Below are positions 51,291-61,214 of a stretch of 64,000 bases of DNA, one piece after another. The position numbers and the translations under genes are program-made. This stretch comes from Luteimonas panaciterrae. Its GTDB lineage: Bacteria; Pseudomonadota; Gammaproteobacteria; Xanthomonadales; Xanthomonadaceae. Under the pieces are notes generated by a model. That model saw nothing but the letters and a program-made list of their open reading frames with translations. It was not told the origin of the DNA and searched no databases. Within the stretch, counting starts at the first letter, position 1. Every line of letters begins with the position of its first letter. The stretch is taken from positions 1 through 64,000 of the forward strand of contig NZ_JAJAVH010000006.1 of the NCBI RefSeq assembly GCF_020511115.1. Reading direction: 5' to 3'.

Positions 51291-52274
51291 TCAAGCTTCG
51301 GCGCGCGTGCCGCCAGCCACTGCCCAACCGAACATGCGCTGCGGGCGCAAATGTCCCGCATCATCGACCTCTCCCAAGCCGAGCGCGCGACCGCGCAGAT
51401 CGAAAATGGCCACGGCCCCCGCGGGACGGAATCCACCCTCCACTCCCTGCCCATACGCCAGCCGCGCCGCTTGCGCCGGATTCACGTCGACTGTCGGCCA
51501 CGAGGCCATGCCGGTCTCGATCGGCAGCAGGCAGGCATCGAGCCCCTGCTCGCTGCGCCTGGCCAGCGCCTCCAGGGCTTCGAACGTCCATAGCCGCGGA
51601 TCGCGGAACGGATCCACCCACAGCCGTCGCAGTTCCGCGACGTGTGCGCCGCAGCCGAGTGCCTCGCCGAGATCGCGCACCAGGCTGCGCACGTAGGTGC
51701 CGGAACCGCATTCGACGTGCAGCCGCAACTGCGGCGCGTCCGGATGATGCAGGTTGTCGAGCAGATCAGCGGCCGACTGCAGTTCGAAGGCATGCACGTC
51801 GACTTCGCGCTCTTCCACCTCGACGATCTCGCCGCGTCGCGCCTTGGCGTAGAGCGGCTCGCCACCGCGCTTGAGCGCCGAATAGATCGGCGGCCGCTGG
51901 CGGATCCTGCCGATGAAGGCACTCAACGCGTGATCGATGACATCGATCGTCAGCTCGGGAACCGGACGCTCGCGCAACGGTTGGCCGTCGGCGTCGTCGC
52001 TGTCGGTGACGATGCCCAGGCGCGCCACCACGTCGTAGGCCTTGCGCGCGCCGAGCAGGCCGCCGGCGATCTTGGTGGCCTCGCCGAAACACACCGGCAG
52101 CAGGCCGGTGGCGAGCGGGTCCAGGCTGCCGGTATGCCCGCCCTTCTCCGCGCGGAACAAATGACGCACGCGCTGCAGCGCCTGGTTCGAGCTGATGCCT
52201 TGCGGTTTGTCGAGCAGCAGGATGCCGTCCAGCTTACGGAACGTGCCCTTGCGCGTGCGCGGCTTCTGGCTCAT
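51291..52274 (-). CDS. truB: tRNA pseudouridine(55) synthase
   Basis: A 327-residue enzyme converting U55 of the tRNA T-loop to pseudouridine. [20 protein letters not shown] and [25 protein letters not shown] carry the catalytic Asp52. [25 protein letters not shown] and the C-terminal PUA-like region are also present. It ends with GTRAEA. It lies downstream of rbfA after a 174-bp gap that contains 15-bp tandem repeats, whereas these genes usually abut. Confidence 0.95.
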   Translation of the reverse strand: MSQKPRTRKGTFRKLDGILLLDKPQGISSNQALQRVRHLFRAEKGGHTGSLDPLATGLLPVCFGEATKIAGGLLGARKAYDVVARLGIVTDSDDADGQPLRERPVPELTIDVIDHALSAFIGRIRQRPPIYSALKRGGEPLYAKARRGEIVEVEEREVDVHAFELQSAADLLDNLHHPDAPQLRLHVECGSGTYVRSLVRDLGEALGCGAHVAELRRLWVDPFRDPRLWTFEALEALARRSEQGLDACLLPIETGMASWPTVDVNPAQAARLAYGQGVEGGFRPAGAVAIFDLRGRALGLGEVDDAGHLRPQRMFGWAVAGGTRAEA

Positions 52275-52330
52275 CGGGCTTGAGGATGCTGCTTCGACGG
52301 ACGCCGATCAAGACCTCGGCACGACGTTCG

Positions 52331-52375
52331 TGCGCTCGTCCGCAAGCAGGCCGTCCACAAGCGGGCCGTCCACAA
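52331..52375 (-). repeat. Tandem 15-bp repeats in the rbfA-truB gap
   Basis: Three units: a diverged TGCGCTCGTCCGCAA (52331-52345), GCAGGCCGTCCACAA (52346-52360) and GCGGGCCGTCCACAA (52361-52375). The last two differ at one base. They sit in a 174-bp space without a gene; a period of 15 would encode pentapeptides if translated, but no start and ribosome site are evident. Confidence 0.6.
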
Positions 52376-52448
52376 GCAAGAAGCCAGCCGGTCCGTCGGC
52401 CCATCGGATTTCGTCATGCGGGACGGGAGGAAATCGGCGCCGCGGCCG

Positions 52449-52814
52449 TCAGGTCGTCGTGCCGGAACCGTCCGGCAGATCGCGCAGCAGGTTGTCGATG
52501 CGCTCGCCGCGGTCGACCGAATCGTCGTAGTGGAAATGCAGCTCCGGCACGTGGCGCAGCTTCACAGCGCGCGCCAGCCGATAACGGATCTCCGGCGCGA
52601 TCGCCTTGAGGCCCTTCACGGCTTCGGCAGAGCGCTCTTCCTGCAACGCAGTCACGAAGACCTTGGCATGCGCCATGTCGCGCGTGACCTCCACGTCCGA
52701 CACGCTCACCGAAGGCAGGCCGTGCTCCTGCACGGCCTCGCGCACCAGCGTGCCCAGCTCGCGGCGGAGCTGGGCGGAAACGCGGTCGGTGCGATGGAAC
52801 GACTTCTGTGCCAT
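52449..52814 (-). CDS. rbfA: 30S ribosome-binding factor A
   Basis: A 121-residue KH-like assembly factor needed for 16S 5'-end maturation and cold adaptation. It has RVSAQLRRELGTLVREAVQEHGL, VSVSDVEVTRDMAHAKVFVTAL, RYRLARAVKLRHVPELHFHYDDSVDRGERIDNLL, all RbfA hallmarks. It starts 6 bp after the infB stop, as in other proteobacteria. Confidence 0.95.
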   Translation of the reverse strand: MAQKSFHRTDRVSAQLRRELGTLVREAVQEHGLPSVSVSDVEVTRDMAHAKVFVTALQEERSAEAVKGLKAIAPEIRYRLARAVKLRHVPELHFHYDDSVDRGERIDNLLRDLPDGSGTTT

Positions 52815-52820
52815 GGAGGA

Positions 52821-55433
52821 TTACAGCGTGCGCTGCACTTCGATACGCTCGAAGCACTCGATGTGGTCGCCAGGCTGCACGTCGTTGTACGCCTTCACGC
52901 CGATACCGCATTCGGTATTGACGCGGACTTCGTCGACGTTTTCCTTGAAGCGACGCAGCGATTCCAGCTCGCCCTCGAAGATGACGGTGTTGTCGCGCAG
53001 CACGCGGATCGGCTTGTTGCGCTTGACCACGCCCTCCACCACCATGCAGCCCGCCACGGCGCCGAACTTGGAGCTGCGGAACACGTCGCGCACCTCGGCG
53101 GTACCGATGATCTCCTCGCGGATTTCGACACCGAGAATGCCGGAAGCCACCTGCTTCACCTGGTCGATCACGTCGTAAATGATCGAGAAGTAACGCAGGT
53201 CCACGCCGTTGGATTCGATCACGCGGCGTGCCGACGCATCGGCGCGAACGTTGAAGCCGATGATCGTGGCCTTGGAGGTCGCCGCCGAATGGGCATCCGA
53301 CTCGGTGATGCCGCCCACGCCGGAGCTGATCACGTTGATCCGGATCGCATCGGTGGACAGCGCCGTCAGTGCTTCGCGCAAAGCCTGCACCGAACCCTGC
53401 ACGTCGGCCTTGATGATCAGCGGCAGGCTGAGCTGGCCTTCGGCCTGACCCATCTGCGCCATGATGTCTTCCATGCGGTTGCCCGGCACGGCGACCAGAC
53501 GCGATTCGCGGCGCTTGGCGTCGCGCTGCTGCGCCACGTCCTTGGCCAGGCGCTCATCGGCCACGACCACGAAATCGTCGCCGGCATCCGGCACGCCCGA
53601 GAGACCCAGCACCTGCACCGGGATCGACGGACCGGCGCTTTGCACCTGCTGGCCATTTTCGTCGAACAGCGCGCGCACGCGGCCGTACTGCACGCCGCAG
53701 ACCAGATAATCGGCCTTCTGCAGCAAGCCTTGCTGCACCAGCACGGTGGCGACCGGACCACGGCCCTTGTCGAGCGAGGACTCGATCACCACGCCCGTGG
53801 CACGGCCCGTCGGCGTGGCCTTCAGCTCCAGCACTTCGGCCTGCAACGAAATCGCGTCGAGCAGGTTGTCCACACCCTGCCCCGTCTTGGCCGAGAGCTC
53901 GACCATCTGCGTCTCGCCACCGAATTCCTCGGCGACGATTTCCTGGCCCAGCAGTTCGTTCTTGATACGGCTGGGATCGGCGTCGGACTTATCGATCTTG
54001 TTGATCGCCACGATCAGCGGCACACCGGCCGCCTTGGCATGCCGGATCGCCTCGATCGTCTGCGGCATCACGCCATCGTCGGCCGCGACCACCAGCACGA
54101 CGACGTCGGTAAGCTTGGCGCCGCGCGCGCGCATCGAACTGAACGCGGCGTGGCCCGGCGTGTCGAGGAAGCTGATCACGCCCTTGTCGGTTTCTACGTG
54201 ATACGCGCCGATGTGCTGAGTGATGCCGCCAGCCTCGCCGGATGCGACCTTGGTGCGACGGATGTAGTCGAGCAGCGAGGTCTTGCCATGGTCGACGTGG
54301 CCCATGATCGTGACCACGGGCGGACGCGGCACCTTGTCACCCTGCACCTCTTCGGTGTGGGCGATCAGTTCGCTTTCGACATCCCCTTCGTCGGCACGCA
54401 TGGCCTTGTGGCCGAGTTCTTCGGTCACCAGTACCGCGGTGTCGTGATCGATGCTTTGGGTGATGGTGGCCATCACACCCATCTTGAACAGCGCCTTGAC
54501 CACGTCGCCACCCTTGAGCGCGAGCTTCTGCGCCAGATCGGCCACGGTGATCGCGTCACCGATGGCGACCTCGCGCACGATCGGTGCGGTCGGACGCGAG
54601 AAGCCGTGTTCGCCGCCGCCGCTGCGCGATTGCTCCATGTTGCGGCGCGATGACTTCGGCTTGCCGCGCGCGGTGGTGCGGCGCGCACGCTCTGAAGCGG
54701 TGAGATGGAGCTGTCCCGCGAAACGCGCGGCGCTGTCGTCGTCCTCGACGCCCGACACCATCACGTGCGATCCGCGGGTCTTGTGCTTGTGCGCGGCGCC
54801 GCGATCATCATTGTTGCGCGGCGCGGGCGCCGGCTTCGGATGACCATGTCCGCTGGGCTTGCGCACGACGGTTTCGTCATCGCGCTGTTCGGCCGCGGCT
54901 GCCGCTGCGAGCTCGGCCTCGGCACGCAGTCGCGCGGCTTCCTCTTCTTCCTTGCGCTTGCGCTCGGCGGCCTCTTCGGCGCGGCGCTTGTCTTCCTCGG
55001 CCAGGCGCTGCTGCTCGGACAGGTTGCGCTGCCTGGATTCCTCCAGCTTGCGCAGGATCTCGGCCTGTTCGTCGTTCTGCGGCGCGCGCTGCTGCCCGGC
55101 GGCGCCAGTGGCCTCGCTCGGCTTGACCAGCGTGACCTTCTTGCGCACGACCACATCGACCGTGGTCTTGTTCTTGCCACCGCCGACGGTGAGTTCCTGC
55201 TTTCGGCTGCGGTTGAGCGTGATCTTCTTCGGCGCGACCGCTTCCTCGGCCGGCTTTTCGGCCTTGCCATGGGTGCGGCGGAGGAAGCCGAGCAGCTTGA
55301 CCTTCTCGGTACTGGTCACGACCTGATCGGGATCGTTGAAGGGCATGCCCGCTTCGGACAATTGCTCCAGCAACTTCTCGACCGGCGTGTTCACCAGTGC
55401 GGCCAGCTTGCGGATGGTGGTTTGCTGCGACAT
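52821..55433 (-). CDS. infB: Translation initiation factor IF-2
   Basis: An 870-residue GTPase that places fMet-tRNA on the 30S subunit. N-terminal IF2-N domain ([24 protein letters not shown]). A long charged Glu/Arg/Ala-rich linker (about residues 130-260, including [25 protein letters not shown]). G domain with [22 protein letters not shown] and NKIDK. C-terminal domains include [27 protein letters not shown]. Length is normal. Part of the nusA-infB-rbfA operon. Confidence 0.97.
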   Translation of the reverse strand: MSQQTTIRKLAALVNTPVEKLLEQLSEAGMPFNDPDQVVTSTEKVKLLGFLRRTHGKAEKPAEEAVAPKKITLNRSRKQELTVGGGKNKTTVDVVVRKKVTLVKPSEATGAAGQQRAPQNDEQAEILRKLEESRQRNLSEQQRLAEEDKRRAEEAAERKRKEEEEAARLRAEAELAAAAAAEQRDDETVVRKPSGHGHPKPAPAPRNNDDRGAAHKHKTRGSHVMVSGVEDDDSAARFAGQLHLTASERARRTTARGKPKSSRRNMEQSRSGGGEHGFSRPTAPIVREVAIGDAITVADLAQKLALKGGDVVKALFKMGVMATITQSIDHDTAVLVTEELGHKAMRADEGDVESELIAHTEEVQGDKVPRPPVVTIMGHVDHGKTSLLDYIRRTKVASGEAGGITQHIGAYHVETDKGVISFLDTPGHAAFSSMRARGAKLTDVVVLVVAADDGVMPQTIEAIRHAKAAGVPLIVAINKIDKSDADPSRIKNELLGQEIVAEEFGGETQMVELSAKTGQGVDNLLDAISLQAEVLELKATPTGRATGVVIESSLDKGRGPVATVLVQQGLLQKADYLVCGVQYGRVRALFDENGQQVQSAGPSIPVQVLGLSGVPDAGDDFVVVADERLAKDVAQQRDAKRRESRLVAVPGNRMEDIMAQMGQAEGQLSLPLIIKADVQGSVQALREALTALSTDAIRINVISSGVGGITESDAHSAATSKATIIGFNVRADASARRVIESNGVDLRYFSIIYDVIDQVKQVASGILGVEIREEIIGTAEVRDVFRSSKFGAVAGCMVVEGVVKRNKPIRVLRDNTVIFEGELESLRRFKENVDEVRVNTECGIGVKAYNDVQPGDHIECFERIEVQRTL

Positions 55434-55542
55434 TCGGTTTCCGTGTTCTGATGCGCGGGCCGTGGCCTGCGCGTGATATGGCGATTTTAATTCATGGCCG
55501 GGGACCGTAGATCATGCGAATGGCTTCGGTTCCGGGCATTGC

Positions 55543-57054
55543 TCAGCCTTCCCGCTCCAACCGTGCGATCTCCTCGGCGCGCGCGGCCAGGATCAACGCG
55601 GCGGCGCGTGCCTCGTCGAGGCCTTCGATGCCGAATTCAACGACTTCGTCGGCGCCGAGATCCGACAGCTCCTCACTGGTGCGCACACCGTGCGCGGCCA
55701 ATGCGTAGGCGGTCTCGTCATCCATGCCCGACAGCTGCAGCAGGTCCTCGGCCGGCGCGTTCTCGTCGAGCTCCTCCTCGACCGCCAGCGCGTCGTTGAG
55801 CAGCGCGTCGCGGGCACGGGCGCGGAGTTCCTCGACGATGTCCTCGTCGAAGCCTTCCACCGCCAGCAGCTCGCCGACCGGCACGTAGGCGATTTCCTCG
55901 ACCGTGGTGAAGCCTTCCGAGACCAGGATGCCGGCGATTTCCTCGTCGACCTCGAGCTTCTCCTGGAACAGCTGGCGCGCGGCGGCCTGCTCGGCTTCCG
56001 ACTTCTCGGTCACCTGATCCTGCGTCATCACGTTGAGCTGCCAGCCCGACAGACGGCTGGCGAGGCGCACGTTCTGGCCGCCCTTGCCGATCGCCTGCGC
56101 CAAGCGCTCCTCGGCGACGGCCAGATCCATCGAATGCTTTTCCTCGTCCACGATGATCGACTGCACTTCCGCCGGCGCCATCGCGTTGATGACGAACTGG
56201 GCCGGATTGTCCGACCACAGCACGATGTCGACGCGCTCGCCGTTGAGTTCGTTCGACACCGCCTGCACGCGCGAACCGCGCATGCCGATGCAGGCGCCGA
56301 TCGGATCGGTGCGGTTGTCGTAGGCCACCACGGCGATCTTGGCGCGGTCGCCCGGATCGCGTGCGCAAGCCTTGATCTCGACGAGACCCTGGCCGACTTC
56401 CGGCACTTCCAGCTTGAACAGCTCCATCATGAACTCAGGCGCGGCGCGGCTGATGAACAGCTGCGGGCCACGCGGCTCGCTGCGCACGTCGTACAGGTAG
56501 CCGCGGATGCGGTCACCGGCGCGCACGACGTCGCGCGGGATCGCCTTGTCCTTCGGAATGAAGGCTTCGGCATTGCCGCCGAGATCGACGTAGACGTTGC
56601 CGCGCTCCACGCGCTTGACCACGCCCGTCACCAGCTCGCCGACGCGATGCTTCCATCCGTCGACCACCTGCGCCCGCTCGGCCTCGCGCACACGCTGCAC
56701 GATCACCTGCTTGGCGGCCTGCGCGGCGATGCGGCCGAATTCGGCGTTCTCGATCTGCTCTTCGATGTAGTCACCGACTTCGGCGCCTTCGCTCTCGTCG
56801 ACCGCGTCCATCAGGCGAATCTGACGGTCCGGCGATTCCATCACCACATCGTCGGCCACGACTTCCCAGCGGCGGAAGGTCTGGTAGCTGCCGTCCTTCG
56901 GATCGATCTGCACGCGCGTCAGCACGTCCTGGTCGTGGTAGCGCTTCTTCGCCGCGGTGGCGAGCGCCGCTTCGATCGCTTCCAGGATGACGGCCTCCGG
57001 CACGCCCTTTTCGTTGGCGACCGCGTCGACGACCAGCAACAGTTCCTTGCTCAT
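55543..57054 (-). CDS. nusA: Transcription termination/antitermination factor NusA
   Basis: A 503-residue RNA-polymerase-binding factor. It has an N-terminal domain (KELLLVVDAVANEKGVPEAVILEAIEAALATA), S1 (GELVTGVVKRVERGNVYVDLGGNAEAFIP), KH1/KH2 (IKACARDPGDRAKIAVVAYD, DPIGACIGMRGSRVQAVSNELNGERVDIV), and two C-terminal acidic repeats (ILVSEGFTTVEEIAYVPV; RTSEELSDLGADEVVEFGI). The presence of the acidic repeats is typical of gammaproteobacteria. Between rimP and infB. Confidence 0.97.
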   Translation of the reverse strand: MSKELLLVVDAVANEKGVPEAVILEAIEAALATAAKKRYHDQDVLTRVQIDPKDGSYQTFRRWEVVADDVVMESPDRQIRLMDAVDESEGAEVGDYIEEQIENAEFGRIAAQAAKQVIVQRVREAERAQVVDGWKHRVGELVTGVVKRVERGNVYVDLGGNAEAFIPKDKAIPRDVVRAGDRIRGYLYDVRSEPRGPQLFISRAAPEFMMELFKLEVPEVGQGLVEIKACARDPGDRAKIAVVAYDNRTDPIGACIGMRGSRVQAVSNELNGERVDIVLWSDNPAQFVINAMAPAEVQSIIVDEEKHSMDLAVAEERLAQAIGKGGQNVRLASRLSGWQLNVMTQDQVTEKSEAEQAAARQLFQEKLEVDEEIAGILVSEGFTTVEEIAYVPVGELLAVEGFDEDIVEELRARARDALLNDALAVEEELDENAPAEDLLQLSGMDDETAYALAAHGVRTSEELSDLGADEVVEFGIEGLDEARAAALILAARAEEIARLEREG

Positions 57055-57172
57055 TCTTTAAGACCTCTGAAACTTTCTGTGCCTGTACTTCGGTGACGAG
57101 GGTGAATGCCTCCACAACCCCGCCATTCGCAGCTTCGCTGCCAATGGCCGCCCCCTTAACTTAAGGGGGCTG

Positions 57173-57775
57173 TTACTTCGGCTGGGATTTCTGTTCGTTC
57201 ACCGGTTTATTGGTTTGCTTGTTCGCGGGGTGTTTCTTTGCTTGCTTGCCGGGGCGCGCGTCGCGTCCCGACTTGTCTTTCGCTGGGGCGTAGCCGAGTG
57301 CCACCCAATCGGGCACCAGCTTCGCCTTGTCGATATTGTCGAAGACGACCGCGACCGGTGCGCCGTCGACCTCGAACGTGATGGTGTTGCCTTCGACGCT
57401 CGCGATGACGCCCTGCAATTTGCGGCGGCCATCCTGCGGCAGCTTCAAGCCGACCTTGGCTTGCTCGCCCAGGAAGCGCGCGAACTGCTCCGGCGTGAAC
57501 AGCGGACGATCGACGCCCGGCGAGGAGACTTCCAGCGTGTAATGCCCGCTGATCGGATCCTCGACGTCGAGCTGGGCCGAGACCTCGCGGCTGACCGCTT
57601 CGCAATCCTCGATGCCGACCACGCGACCTTCCTCGGCATCCGCGGGCACGTCGATGTACAGACGCAGCACCGCGCTGCCCGGCGCCGGCAGATACTCGGC
57701 GCCCAACAGTTCGAGACCCAACGATTGCACCGTCGGCGTCAGCAAAGTCGAGATTTGGGTTGCTTTGTCCGTCAT
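57173..57775 (-). CDS. rimP: Ribosome maturation factor RimP, with Lys/Pro-rich tail
   Basis: A 200-residue 30S assembly factor. It has [67 protein letters not shown] and [16 protein letters not shown]. The core ends around residue 155 at [10 protein letters not shown], and the rest is a lysine/asparagine-rich tail ([19 protein letters not shown]) absent from most RimP proteins (about 150-160). The tail is probably disordered and may contact rRNA. First protein gene after the initiator tRNA. Confidence 0.92.
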   Translation of the reverse strand: MTDKATQISTLLTPTVQSLGLELLGAEYLPAPGSAVLRLYIDVPADAEEGRVVGIEDCEAVSREVSAQLDVEDPISGHYTLEVSSPGVDRPLFTPEQFARFLGEQAKVGLKLPQDGRRKLQGVIASVEGNTITFEVDGAPVAVVFDNIDKAKLVPDWVALGYAPAKDKSGRDARPGKQAKKHPANKQTNKPVNEQKSQPK

Positions 57776-57825
57776 CTCTTACCGTGGAAAATCTGCACTC
57801 GGGCTGCGTAACGCCCGAAAACAAC

Positions 57826-57895
57826 AAGGGGCCCTTCGGGCCCCTTGTCCGATACCACTGGATTTCGGCGCCGAAGCATGAAGCCTGCTTCGGCA
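57826..57895 (-). terminator. Hairpins between tRNA-fMet and rimP
   Basis: CAAGGGGCCC / GGGCCCCTTG (10-bp stem, 3-base loop, 57826-57848) followed on the - strand by TTGTTTTC, a plausible second terminator or attenuator. Upstream of it GCCGAAGCA / TGCTTCGGC (9-bp stem, 57871-57895). Together they separate the tRNA from rimP and may regulate entry into the operon. Confidence 0.6.
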
Positions 57896-57915
57896 AAGCC
57901 CGACTTTTCACTATC

Positions 57916-57940
57916 AAAAAAGCCTCTTGCAGAGGCTTTT
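57916..57940 (-). terminator. Terminator of the initiator tRNA gene
   Basis: On the - strand AAAAGCCTCT-GCA-AGAGGCTTTT with six T in total at the end. A 10-bp perfect stem 17 bp beyond the tRNA CCA. Confidence 0.9.
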
Positions 57941-57957
57941 CGTCGACCGCGAAAAGC

Positions 57958-58034
<77 letters not shown>

Positions 58035-58045
58035 GCAGAAGCGGA

Positions 58046-58074
58046 ATTATGGTGACTGGGGCCAATGATTGCAA
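58046..58074 (-). promoter_or_regulatory. Sigma-70 promoter of the initiator tRNA
   Basis: On the - strand TTGCAA (58074-58069), 17-base spacer, CATAAT (58051-58046). The first tRNA base is 11 bp downstream of the -10, so a very short 5' leader is expected. Confidence 0.78.
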
Positions 58075-58182
58075 GCCCATGTCTGAATCGCGGCCAGTGC
58101 GTGTGGGCGTGCGCGTCGATCGCCGCGGGTGTATCCGAGCAGGCGTTCCGACTGAACGATCCCGCAAACCGCCGCCCTTTCG

Positions 58183-59664
58183 TCAGGCGGCGAACGCCTT
58201 CTGGCACCAATCCATGACCGGGTTCCAGGCCAGTCCCAGCACCAGCAGCGCCAGCGCGTTGACGGCGAACATCGCGCGCAGCGGCCGGTTCGAACGCACC
58301 TGCAGCGGCTCGCCGGCCGGCTCGTCGAAATACATGACCTTGATCACGCGCAGGTAGTAGTACGCGCCGATCACCGCGAACACGATCGCGACGATGGCCA
58401 GCCAGAGCAGATCGCCCTGCAACGCCGCGCGCAGCACCGCCAGCTTGGCCCAGAAACCGAGGAACGGCGGCACGCCGGCCAGCGAGGCCATGATGCACAG
58501 CACCAGCCCCGCCATCCACGGGTTGCGCGCGTTCAAGCCCTTGAAATCGTCGATGCGATCGGCTTCGAAACCGCGACGCGACAGCAGCACGATGGCACCG
58601 AATCCAGCCGCCGACATGATCGCGTAGCTGATCGCATAGAACATCGCCGACGCGTAGCCCTGCGCGGTGCCGCTGGCAAGGCCGAGGAACAGGAAGCCGA
58701 CGTGCGACACCGTCGAGTACGCCAGCATGCGCTTCAGATTGGTCTGCGCGATCGCCAGCAGGTTGCCGATGCCCAGCGACAGCGCCGCGAGACCGGCCAG
58801 CAGCAGATGCCATTGCTCGCCCAGCGGGCCGATGCCCGATTCCAGCAGACGATAGGTCATGCCGAACGCCGCCAGCTTGGGCGCGGAACCGATGAACAGC
58901 GTGATCGGCGTCGGGGCGCCGTGATAGGTATCCGGCAGCCACATGTGGAATGGCGCGGCGCCGAACTTGAACGCGATGCCGACGACCAGGAACACGGTGC
59001 CCGTGAGCAGCAGCAGGCGATCCGCGCCTTCAACGGTACCGGCGGCCACGTTGATGCCGCCCAGATCGAGCGTGTGGCTCGCGCCATACACCAGCGACAT
59101 GCCGTAGAGCAGCATGCCCGAGGCCAATGCGCCGAGCACGAAGTACTTCATCGCCGCTTCCGACGACAGCGGGCTGTCGCGGTCGATCGCGACCAGCGCG
59201 TACGAACTCAGCGCCAGCAATTCGAGGCCGAGGTAGACCGTGGTGAGGTTGCCGGCCGAGACCAGCAGCATCATGCCGGAGGCGGCGAACAAGGTGAGGA
59301 TCGGCACCTCGCCCTTGTACAACCCGCGCTCGCGCAGGAAGGTCCAGCCGTAGCCGAGCGACAGTGCGCTGGTCAGCAGGATGACGATCTTGAGCACGTC
59401 GGCCGCGGTGTCGCGGACGAACATGCCGTCCATCACACTGATTGAAGCCGCCGTGCCCTGCCCGCCCGTGCCGGTGACGATCAACGCCGCGGCGGCCAGC
59501 AGCACACCGATGGCGAGGGTCTGGGTGATGATGCGGCGGCGCTCGTCCAGGAACAGATCGAGCATCAGCAGCGCGAACGCGCCGAGGATCACTATCAATT
59601 CGGGCGCCAGCGGCGCCACGTCGGCGAGGGTACGGACTTGCGGGGTCATGGCTTCCACGGTCAT
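58183..59664 (-). CDS. nuoN: NADH-quinone oxidoreductase subunit N
   Basis: A 493-residue antiporter-like membrane subunit of complex I with about 14 helices. It has YLGLELLALSSYALVA, EAAMKYFVLGALASGMLLYGMSL, FKFGAAPFHMWLPDTYHGAPTPITLFI, KRMLAYSTVSHVGFLFLG and PPFLGFWAKL. The ionisable residues of the proton channel sit in broken helices. Last gene of the nuo operon; a GC hairpin overlapping its stop (58165-58190) lacks a T run. Start at ATG 59664; an in-frame Met five codons downstream is possible. Confidence 0.96.
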   Translation of the reverse strand: MTVEAMTPQVRTLADVAPLAPELIVILGAFALLMLDLFLDERRRIITQTLAIGVLLAAAALIVTGTGGQGTAASISVMDGMFVRDTAADVLKIVILLTSALSLGYGWTFLRERGLYKGEVPILTLFAASGMMLLVSAGNLTTVYLGLELLALSSYALVAIDRDSPLSSEAAMKYFVLGALASGMLLYGMSLVYGASHTLDLGGINVAAGTVEGADRLLLLTGTVFLVVGIAFKFGAAPFHMWLPDTYHGAPTPITLFIGSAPKLAAFGMTYRLLESGIGPLGEQWHLLLAGLAALSLGIGNLLAIAQTNLKRMLAYSTVSHVGFLFLGLASGTAQGYASAMFYAISYAIMSAAGFGAIVLLSRRGFEADRIDDFKGLNARNPWMAGLVLCIMASLAGVPPFLGFWAKLAVLRAALQGDLLWLAIVAIVFAVIGAYYYLRVIKVMYFDEPAGEPLQVRSNRPLRAMFAVNALALLVLGLAWNPVMDWCQKAFAA

Positions 59665-59677
59665 CGCGACGCGTCCT

Positions 59678-61189
59678 TCAAAGCTTGCTTGCGGCGAGCT
59701 GGCTCGCCAGTTGCGCGATGGCCGGCTCCATCAGATCGGTCAGCGGCTTCGGCCAGACGCCGATCAGCAGCACGCCGGCCGCGAACACACCGAGCACCAG
59801 CGACTCGCGCCAGTTGATGTCCTGCAGTTCGGCCACGTGCGCGTTGCCGACCTCGCCGAACATCACACGCTTGACCAGCCACAGCGTGTAGGCCGCGCCG
59901 ATGATCAGGGTGAAGGCAGCCGCGAAGGCGATCAGCGGACTGTGCTGGAAGCTGGCCAGGATCACCATGAACTCGCCGACGAAACCCGACGTACCCGGCA
60001 GACCCGAGTTCGCCATCGCGAACAGCACCATGAAGAAGGCGAACCACGGCATCACATTGGCCACGCCGCCGTAGTCCTTGATCATGCGCGTGTGCATGCG
60101 GTCGTAGAGCACGCCGACGCAGGAGAACATCGCGCCGGAGATGAAGCCGTGCGAGACCATCTGCACCATCGCGCCCTGCAGGCCCAGTCGCGCTGCATCG
60201 GTATTGCCCCCATCCCGCACCAGCGCGAAGGCGATGAAGGTACCGAGCGTGACGAAGCCCATGTGCGAGACCGACGAATAGGCGATTAGCTTCTTCATGT
60301 CGTCCTGCACCAGCGCCACCAGACCAACGTAGATCACCGCGATCAGGCTGAGCGCAATCACCAGCCAGGCCCATTCGTGGCCGGCATCCGGCAGGATCGG
60401 CAGGCTGAAGCGCAGGAAGCCGTATCCGCCGATCTTCAGCATGATCGCGGCCAGGATCACCGAACCGCCGGTCGGCGCCTCCACGTGCGCATCCGGCAAC
60501 CAGGTGTGCACCGGGAACATCGGCACCTTGACCGCGAAGGCGACCAGGAAGGCGAAGAACAACCACATCTGTTCGGTGGCCGTCAGCGGCAGCTGGTACA
60601 GGTCCGGCAGCTGCCAGCTGCCGCCCTTCAAATACAGGTAGATCAACCCGACGAGCATGAACACCGACCCGAGGAAGGTGTACAGGAAGAACTTCACCGA
60701 CGCATATACGCGGCGCGGTCCACCCCAGACGCCGATGATGATGAACATCGGGATCAGCATGCCTTCGAAGAAGACATAGAACAGCATCGCGTCGACGGCC
60801 GAGAACACGCCGATCATCAGGCCTTCGAGGAACAGGAACGCGGCGTAGTACTGGCTGACGCGCTTCTCCACCGAGGCCCAGGCACCGATCAGCACCAGCA
60901 CCGTGGTCAGCGTGGTCAGCACGATCAGCGCCACCGAGATGCCATCGGCACCGAGGTGATACTGGATGTCGTAGGACGGAATCCACTCGCGGCGTTCGAG
61001 GAACTGCAGGCCCGCGTTCGCGTAATCGAATCCGGTGAAGAGCGGAATGCTCAACACGAACACGACCAGGGCGATGAGCAGCGACAACCAGCGGGCGGCA
61101 CCCGGACGCGCGTTTCCGAGCGCGAGCACAAGCGCGCCGCCGATGATCGGCAGCCAGATCAGGAGACTGAGAAGAGGCCAGCTCTGCAT
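59678..61189 (-). CDS. nuoM: NADH-quinone oxidoreductase subunit M
   Basis: A 503-residue antiporter-like subunit: FFEGMLIPMFIIIGVWGG, FLVAFAVKVPMFPVHTWLPDAHVEAPTGGSVILA, KKLIAYSSVSHMGFVTLG, QMVSHGFISGAMFSCVGVLYDRMHTR and GLPGTSGFVGEFMVI. About 14 hydrophobic helices and normal length. Between nuoL and nuoN, 25 and 13 bp away respectively. Confidence 0.97.
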   Translation of the reverse strand: MQSWPLLSLLIWLPIIGGALVLALGNARPGAARWLSLLIALVVFVLSIPLFTGFDYANAGLQFLERREWIPSYDIQYHLGADGISVALIVLTTLTTVLVLIGAWASVEKRVSQYYAAFLFLEGLMIGVFSAVDAMLFYVFFEGMLIPMFIIIGVWGGPRRVYASVKFFLYTFLGSVFMLVGLIYLYLKGGSWQLPDLYQLPLTATEQMWLFFAFLVAFAVKVPMFPVHTWLPDAHVEAPTGGSVILAAIMLKIGGYGFLRFSLPILPDAGHEWAWLVIALSLIAVIYVGLVALVQDDMKKLIAYSSVSHMGFVTLGTFIAFALVRDGGNTDAARLGLQGAMVQMVSHGFISGAMFSCVGVLYDRMHTRMIKDYGGVANVMPWFAFFMVLFAMANSGLPGTSGFVGEFMVILASFQHSPLIAFAAAFTLIIGAAYTLWLVKRVMFGEVGNAHVAELQDINWRESLVLGVFAAGVLLIGVWPKPLTDLMEPAIAQLASQLAASKL

Positions 61190-61214
61190 AGGGTCGTGTT
61201 CTTATCCGTTCTGA

